From Fimbriiglobus ruber (lineage in GTDB: Bacteria > Planctomycetota > Planctomycetia > Gemmatales > Gemmataceae): a stretch of DNA of 64,000 nt. Below the pieces are notes generated by a model. It saw nothing but the letters and a program-made list of their open reading frames with translations. It did not search any database and was not told where the DNA came from. This document shows, one piece after another, positions 56,744 to 64,000 of this stretch. The DNA lies in assembly GCF_002197845.1 (NCBI RefSeq), contig NZ_NIDE01000005.1, positions 496,001-560,000 of the forward strand, given 5' to 3'. Numbering within the stretch: position 1 is the stretch's first letter; every line of letters begins with the position of its first letter. A program made the position numbers and the translations under genes.

Positions 56744-58268
56744 GCCGAGAGCTACAGAAGACGAGATCCGCCAGGCGGTCATCAAGGCCGAGTGCGAAGA
56801 AGACCACCTGTTCTTCACGCGGTACTTCTTCAAGACCCGACAGAACCTCAAGTTCATCGTCAATTGGCACCACCACCTGATCGCCGACGCCCTCCAGCGC
56901 GTCCTCGACGGGAAGTGCCAGAACTTAATTATTAACGTCCCGCCAGGGTCTTCGAAGACCGAGATGGCGGTGATCAATTTCATCGCCCGCGGCCTCGCGC
57001 TGAATCCCAACGCCCGGTTCCTTCACATCACCTCCGGCGACGATCTCGCCCTCCTGAACTCGCAGACGGCACGGGACATCGTCCAGAGCGACGAGTATCA
57101 GGAGAACTGGCCGCTTCAGATCGCGGACGATGCCAAAGCGAAAAAACGCTGGAACGTCATCGTTGACGGCAAGAAGGCCGGCGGCGTCTACGCCGTTTCA
57201 CTTGGGGGCCAGATTACGGGTTTCCGCGCGGGGCACATGGCCCCCGGATTCCAGGGCGCGATCATTCTCGATGACTTGCTCAAAGCCGACGAGGCCTACA
57301 GCCCGGCCGCGATCAAGGCTACGAACCGCCGCCTACTCAGCACGGTCAAGTCCCGGAAGGCCAACCCCGCTACCCCGGTCATCCTGATCATGCAGCGGGT
57401 GGGGGAGAACGATCCCACCGGATTCATCAAGGGCGGCAATCTTCCGGGAAATTGGGAGTACGTCACGATCCCGGCCTTGATCGATCACGATTACGTAGCC
57501 ACGCTGCCGGAAAAGCTCCGTCCCCTCGTGGTGGACACACCGCAAGACGACAAGGGCCGGTTCTCGTACTGGCCGTACAAGGAACCGCTGGACGACATGC
57601 TCGCGTTGGAAGCGGGCCAGGGTGCCGACGCGGACGGCAATACCGTCAGCCGGTTCGTCTTCTCCAGCCAGTACCAGCAGGCACCGCGGGCCATCGGCGG
57701 CAACATCATCAAGGGGTTATGGTTCCCCCGAGCGAACCCACCAAAGATTCTCTTTCGGAAGATTTACGGCGACACGGCCCAGAAGACGGCCGAGCGGAAC
57801 GACTACACCGTGTTCGAATGCTGGGGGTACGGCGAGGATAAGAAGATCCACTTACTCGACCTCCTGCGGGGAAAGTGGGAAGCCCCGGAATTGAAGCGCC
57901 AGGCGATCGACTTCTGGAACAAGCACCACGCCGTCACCGGCCTTGGAGTCCTGCGGGAACTGGTGGTGGAAGACAAATCGAGCGGCACCGGTCTGATTCA
58001 GGAGATCAAGCGCACCGAGCGGATTCCCGTCCGCGGGATGGAGCGCAACAAAGACAAACTCACCCGGGTCATGGACGCCGTCGGGTTCATTGAGGCGGGA
58101 TTCGTCGTGTTGCCGGAGAACGCCCCGTTTGTGAGCGATTTCCTGGTCGAATGCGAAGCGTTCACGGCCGACGACAGCCACGCCCATGACGACCAGATCG
58201 ACCCGATGTGCGACGCCATCGCCGACATGCTGGCGGCGAAGCCGAAATCATTCTTTGACGTAACGTAG
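56730..58268 (+). CDS. terL: Terminase large subunit (512 aa)
   Basis: ATPase: Walker A-like [13 protein letters not shown] (69-81), Walker [15 protein letters not shown] (176-189) and [13 protein letters not shown]. Nuclease: [20 protein letters not shown] (first Asp), [15 protein letters not shown] (second) and [15 protein letters not shown] (third). The motor packages DNA into the prohead and cuts it. GTG start inside the terS end. Confidence 0.95.
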   Translation: MTSSEPRATEDEIRQAVIKAECEEDHLFFTRYFFKTRQNLKFIVNWHHHLIADALQRVLDGKCQNLIINVPPGSSKTEMAVINFIARGLALNPNARFLHITSGDDLALLNSQTARDIVQSDEYQENWPLQIADDAKAKKRWNVIVDGKKAGGVYAVSLGGQITGFRAGHMAPGFQGAIILDDLLKADEAYSPAAIKATNRRLLSTVKSRKANPATPVILIMQRVGENDPTGFIKGGNLPGNWEYVTIPALIDHDYVATLPEKLRPLVVDTPQDDKGRFSYWPYKEPLDDMLALEAGQGADADGNTVSRFVFSSQYQQAPRAIGGNIIKGLWFPRANPPKILFRKIYGDTAQKTAERNDYTVFECWGYGEDKKIHLLDLLRGKWEAPELKRQAIDFWNKHHAVTGLGVLRELVVEDKSSGTGLIQEIKRTERIPVRGMERNKDKLTRVMDAVGFIEAGFVVLPENAPFVSDFLVECEAFTADDSHAHDDQIDPMCDAIADMLAAKPKSFFDVT

Positions 58269-58275
58269 GATCTTC

Positions 58276-59835
58276 ATGTGGCCTTGGAAGTCGAAAGCAC
58301 CTTCGGTTCCGTCCGTACTCCCACGTAACAGTTTCTTTTCCACCGAGGGCACGGTTCCGGCTCGTGACAATACCGTTCAGCGATTCCGGCGGATGCAGGA
58401 CCAAATGGCCCTCACGTTTCAGCGGTCCGTCGAGGATCTGAAACCGGTCGACGAGAACGGCAACTTTATCGCGATGGACAGCGGCGACACCGCCCGGCTC
58501 AAAAATGGGGTTGGCCTCGGTGGGTTCATCCCCGATACGCAGTTCACCTGGTACTGCGGGCAGGGATTCATTGGGTATCAGGCCGCCGCCCTGATCAGCC
58601 AGAACTGGTTGGTCAAGAAAGCCTGCGCGATGCCGGCCAAGGACGCGGTCCGCAACGGGTACGAGATCAGCGTCAACGACGGCACCGAGGTTGAAGCTGA
58701 GGTACTCGACTACATCCGCGAGCAAGACAAAAAGTTCGAGGTCCTCCGCAACTGCGTCGAGATGGTCGATCTGGGGCGCGTGTTCGGCATTCGCATCGCG
58801 CTCTTCCTGGTCGATTCCAACGATCTGGACTATTACACGAAACCATTCAACCCGGACGGGGTGAAACCGGGGAGCTACAAAGGGATCTCGCAAATCGACC
58901 CGTACTGGATCACCCCCGAACTCGGCGGGGAAGCGGCGGGCAACCCGGCGGCCCCAGACTTTTACGAACCGACGTGGTGGCGGGTCAACGGAAAGCGGGT
59001 CCACCGAACTCACCTGGTCATCTTCCGCAACGACAACCTGCCGGACATCTTGAAGCCTGCTTATTTGTACGGCGGTATCCCGGTCCCGCAAAAGATCGCG
59101 GAGCGGGTGTACGCGGCCGAGCGGACCGCGAACGAGGCCCCCATGCTGGCCATGACCAAGCGGCTGACCGTTCTCAAATGCGACATCACCCAGGCGGTCG
59201 CCAACCCGGAGGCGTTCAACGCCAGAATGACATTGTGGACGGAGTTGATGAACAACTTCGGGGTGAAGATCATCGGCGAGGCGGACGAGGTCCAGCAGTA
59301 CGACACGGCGCTGGCCGACCTCGATGCCGCCATCATGACGCAATACCAGCTCGTGGCGGCCGCCGCGTCCGTCCCGGCGACCAAACTCCTCGGGACGAGT
59401 CCCAAGGGCTTCAACGCGACCGGCGAGTTCGAGGAATCGAGTTACCACGAGGAACTGGAAAGCATCCAGCAGCACGACCTCTCACCACTGGTGAACCGTC
59501 ACCATTTGCTCCTGATCCGTTCGCACGTCGCCCCGAAGTTCAAGATCGCCGCATTTAATACGGAAGCGGTCTGGAAACCGGTCGATGCCTTAACTGCGGA
59601 CGAGCAGGCCGAGGTGAACCTGAAGAAGGCCCAGACCGACGTTCATCTCGCGGAAGCGGGTGCCGTCGACGGGACCGACATCCGACAGCGATTAATTACC
59701 GACCCCGATTCGGGTTACAACGGCATGGACCCGGTTGTGCCTAACGGCCCCGGAGACCGCGAATTCCAGGCGGAACTGGCAGCCCAGTCGTCGGAGTCGG
59801 AAGTCAACCCGGACGAGAATGAAACGGCCGAATAA
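58276..59835 (+). CDS. Portal protein, DUF1073 type (519 aa)
   Basis: The DUF1073 layout is visible: [102 protein letters not shown] and a long helix with [20 protein letters not shown]. It forms the ring through which DNA passes. Seven bases follow the terL stop. The acidic C-terminus ([13 protein letters not shown]) is probably flexible. Automatic annotation sometimes calls this family anti-CBASS Acb1-like because of a domain shared by some members, but no Acb1 catalytic part is apparent. Confidence 0.9.
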   Translation: MWPWKSKAPSVPSVLPRNSFFSTEGTVPARDNTVQRFRRMQDQMALTFQRSVEDLKPVDENGNFIAMDSGDTARLKNGVGLGGFIPDTQFTWYCGQGFIGYQAAALISQNWLVKKACAMPAKDAVRNGYEISVNDGTEVEAEVLDYIREQDKKFEVLRNCVEMVDLGRVFGIRIALFLVDSNDLDYYTKPFNPDGVKPGSYKGISQIDPYWITPELGGEAAGNPAAPDFYEPTWWRVNGKRVHRTHLVIFRNDNLPDILKPAYLYGGIPVPQKIAERVYAAERTANEAPMLAMTKRLTVLKCDITQAVANPEAFNARMTLWTELMNNFGVKIIGEADEVQQYDTALADLDAAIMTQYQLVAAAASVPATKLLGTSPKGFNATGEFEESSYHEELESIQQHDLSPLVNRHHLLLIRSHVAPKFKIAAFNTEAVWKPVDALTADEQAEVNLKKAQTDVHLAEAGAVDGTDIRQRLITDPDSGYNGMDPVVPNGPGDREFQAELAAQSSESEVNPDENETAE

Positions 59836-60677
59836 TGGTCCGCAAGCAGCCCTGGTCGAACCGCTCGCAGAAGGGCATCGTCATGGGCAAGCCGCTTAAC
59901 CCGTCTACCGCGATCGAGCAGCGGTACTACAACGCCCTGCACGTTCTGATCGCGAGGATGATTGCCGATACGGAGCTGGAACTCAAAAAGCTGTTCAAGA
60001 CCGAACACGCCGAGGAATACTTCGCCCAGGACGCGAGCATATCCAGTCAGGCCCGCATCCTGACGAACGCACTGATCAAGAAGTACACCGACCTGTTCGC
60101 CTCCCTCTCCCGGCCGATGGCCGAAGAGTTCGCCCGGGAATCGAACAAGTCCAGCGACATCGCGGTGAAATCGAGCATACGGCATCTGAGCGACGAACTT
60201 ACGCTCTCGACGAAAACGATCACCTCGGGCCCACTGAACGACATCCTGACCGCCACCGTGGCGGAGAACGTCGGGCTCATCAAGTCCATCCCGGCCCAGT
60301 ATCTGAGTGGCGTTCAGGGTGCTGTGATGCGGTCGATCACCACAGGCAACGGGATGCAAGACCTGGTGCCGTACCTGCAAAAGCATAAGGACATCACGCT
60401 GCGCCGGGCCCGGATGATTGCCCAAGACCAGACCAAGAAAAACTTTAGTGCGCTCAGCAAGGCCCGGATGGAGAAGATCGGGGTACAAGAATATCGGTGG
60501 TTGCATACCAGTGGCTCGCGGCATCCCCGCAAACTGCACATTCAGATGTCGGGGTCGATTTTCCGCTACGACGACCCACCGGTCATAGATGAGCGTACCG
60601 GCGAGCGTGGCATTCCTGGACAAGCCATCAATTGTGCTTGTAGAATGCAGCCGATCTTAAATTTCAGCGAGGGTTGA
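59835..60677 (+). CDS. Head morphogenesis protein, Mu F/SPP1 gp7-like (280 aa)
   Basis: The C-terminal domain is diagnostic: ITTGNGMQDLVPYLQKHKDI then RARMIAQDQTKKNFSALSKA, YRWLHTSGSRHPRKLHIQMS and AINCACRMQPIL. A minor head protein acting at the portal vertex. ATG shares bases with the portal stop (TAATG). Confidence 0.9.
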   Translation: MVRKQPWSNRSQKGIVMGKPLNPSTAIEQRYYNALHVLIARMIADTELELKKLFKTEHAEEYFAQDASISSQARILTNALIKKYTDLFASLSRPMAEEFARESNKSSDIAVKSSIRHLSDELTLSTKTITSGPLNDILTATVAENVGLIKSIPAQYLSGVQGAVMRSITTGNGMQDLVPYLQKHKDITLRRARMIAQDQTKKNFSALSKARMEKIGVQEYRWLHTSGSRHPRKLHIQMSGSIFRYDDPPVIDERTGERGIPGQAINCACRMQPILNFSEG

Positions 60678-62818
<2,141 letters not shown>

Positions 62819-62846
62819 CGGTCCAAACCCCCAAGGAGAACCCATC

Positions 62847-63824
62847 ATGGTTGCATCGTTCCAATCTACCGTTAACATCTGGTCGGCCGCCGGCGTCGTC
62901 GGCGAACTGGCCTTCGAAGGCCCCAACCGCGTCGCCCCGTACAACCTCTTTTCGAGCGGCACGCCGAACCTCGTCGGCAATGCGTTTACCGTCTCCAGCG
63001 GCGGCAACCCCGAACCGTCCGGCAACAGCGCCGTCGCCGGCACCGCCACCGTCGGCGGATCGGGCGTGTTCGGCGGCATCCTGGTCAACCCCAAGGACTA
63101 CGCCTCCTACGGCACGACCAACGGCCCACTGAACCCGACCCTCGTACTTCCCGACTACTCGGTCGGTTTCCTCGCCACGATGGGCTACTGGTGGGTGAGC
63201 TTGCCCGGGCCCGCGAACGTCGGCGACCTGGTGACCTACGACCCGCTCACCGGCAACCTGAACAGCATCACCCCGACCACGAGCTTCACCGGCACGATCA
63301 GCACGACCACCCTCACGGTGTCCGCCGTGTCCGCCGGCCAACTCGCCGTCGGCCAGATCATCTCCGGTTCCGGTGTCACCCCGGGCACCCGGATCACGGC
63401 CCTGGGAACGGGCACGGGTTACACCGGCACGTACACGATCAGCGTCAGCCAGACCGTGAGCTCGGCCACCGCCATGACCGCAGCCAACCAGCCGGCCCCG
63501 GCGTTCGCCGCGTCCGCCGCCTACATCACCACCTCGACCGGCGTGGACACCTTGCACATCGCCACCCTCACCTCCGGCGAGGTTCTCCTCGGCCAGCAGG
63601 TGTTCGGCACCGGCGTGGCACCCAACACGGTCATCACCGCGTTCGGCAGTGGCACCGGCGGCACCGGCACCTACACGCTCAACACCAGCGGCCAGACGGT
63701 CGCCAGTTCGGGCAGCCCCGAGGCCATGACCGGCCCGTCCAACCTGTTCGTGCCGAACTGCGTGGTCGACCGGTTCACGACCAACACCACCGGCGGCCTC
63801 GCGGTCATCAAGCTGACGAACTAA
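62847..63824 (+). CDS. Capsid decoration/cement-like protein with a repeat (325 aa)
   Basis: Beta-rich, with two copies of a module of about 65 residues: [20 protein letters not shown]...[20 protein letters not shown], and [20 protein letters not shown]...[18 protein letters not shown]. The outer parts ([32 protein letters not shown]) match structural cement proteins placed before the major capsid gene. RBS AAGGAG. It stabilises the shell by family inference. Confidence 0.72.
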   Translation: MVASFQSTVNIWSAAGVVGELAFEGPNRVAPYNLFSSGTPNLVGNAFTVSSGGNPEPSGNSAVAGTATVGGSGVFGGILVNPKDYASYGTTNGPLNPTLVLPDYSVGFLATMGYWWVSLPGPANVGDLVTYDPLTGNLNSITPTTSFTGTISTTTLTVSAVSAGQLAVGQIISGSGVTPGTRITALGTGTGYTGTYTISVSQTVSSATAMTAANQPAPAFAASAAYITTSTGVDTLHIATLTSGEVLLGQQVFGTGVAPNTVITAFGSGTGGTGTYTLNTSGQTVASSGSPEAMTGPSNLFVPNCVVDRFTTNTTGGLAVIKLTN

Positions 63825-63853
63825 ATCACATCCAACACATAAGGAGACTCTTC

Positions 63854-64000
63854 ATGGAAACCATTACTCACTCCGCGTTGGATGGCCACAGCGTCCGACC
63901 CCTCGTGTTCAAGAACGTCGAGGACTACGACGACCTGCACCGCATCGGCCTCGGCGGGTTCGACGAGATCATGTCCGGCGGCCTGGCCGACCGGTTCGCG
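63854..64000 (+). CDS. Start of probable major capsid protein, cut by window edge
   Basis: The frame from ATG 63854 (RBS AAGGAG) is open to the end of the window: METITHSALDGHSVRPLVF then KNVEDYDDLHRIGLGGFDEI. Only 49 residues are seen. The capsid assignment comes from position after protease, scaffold and cement genes. Confidence 0.6.
   Translation, partial: METITHSALDGHSVRPLVFKNVEDYDDLHRIGLGGFDEIMSGGLADRFA

Noticed and set aside
58162-59475. 437-codon frame antisense to the portal gene
   Set aside because: The portal frame is conserved and part of the head operon; the antisense frame is Arg/Gly/Asp-rich shadow sequence.

Overview
Organism and overall nature. The window looks like DNA from a high-GC planctomycete of the Gemmataceae type, or from a phage or mobile element living in one. 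The main clues are an ECF sigma factor with a membrane-anchored C-terminal extension, a small-protein family with the C-terminal signature 'LPILADALEEA..C', WD40 and DUF4142 secreted proteins, and ISKra4, IS701 and ISNCY/IS1202-like insertion sequences. These host-like genes are mixed with modules of short, overlapping (ATGA/GTGA-coupled) genes that look phage-borne.

Layout, left to right. 1-3.3 kb: phage-like plus-strand module (Eaa-like protein, J-domain protein, CDC123-like ATP-grasp). 3.36-4.9 kb: complete IS1202-like element. 5-9.3 kb: DUF433/PIN toxin-antitoxin pair, Mrr-type nuclease, ygiB-ygiC pair. 9.3-14.4 kb: host-like secreted proteins, one of them split by a complete ISKra4 element, plus a secreted PLD nuclease. 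15-18 kb: two tandem ArsR regulators and planctomycete family proteins. 18.1-20.8 kb: RNA-repair operon (DUF7448, phosphatase-kinase, T4 Rnl1-like ligase, small HTH protein, terminator). 22.5-25 kb: frameshifted sigma factor. 25.1-32.8 kb: minus-strand phage/conjugation cluster (Lar-like, ASCH, MobF/TrwC relaxase, HNH endonucleases). 33-37 kb and 41-43 kb: host-like genes. 37.2-40.6 kb: C5 DNA methyltransferase with a repeat-built central region, small phage-type genes and bS21.

43.3-64 kb is a coherent lambda-like siphophage or prophage. A minus-strand early operon (51.97 down to about 43.3 kb) carries Gp157, Bet, a zinc-finger protein, NinB, SSB, a GapR-like protein and several HNH endonucleases. 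A divergent control region at about 52 kb separates it from a rightward operon: Cro-like protein, VRR-NUC nuclease, terminator, O-like and P-like replication proteins, DUF968, DUF6362, TerS, TerL, portal, Mu F-like protein, GIY-YIG endonuclease, protease with a nested scaffold, cement protein, and the start of a probable capsid gene cut by the window edge. No integrase, lysis or tail genes are visible, so neither prophage boundary is seen.

The most unusual signal is a family of about 80-nt intergenic elements (R1-R7, 1984-33563). All lie on the plus strand. They share a three-part fold in which paired arms change together between copies; in R6 the outer stem changes from GCGTC/GACGC to GCGAT/ATCGC. 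They sit at the edges of the phage-like modules in the left half, and I found none right of 33.6 kb. Their function is unknown.
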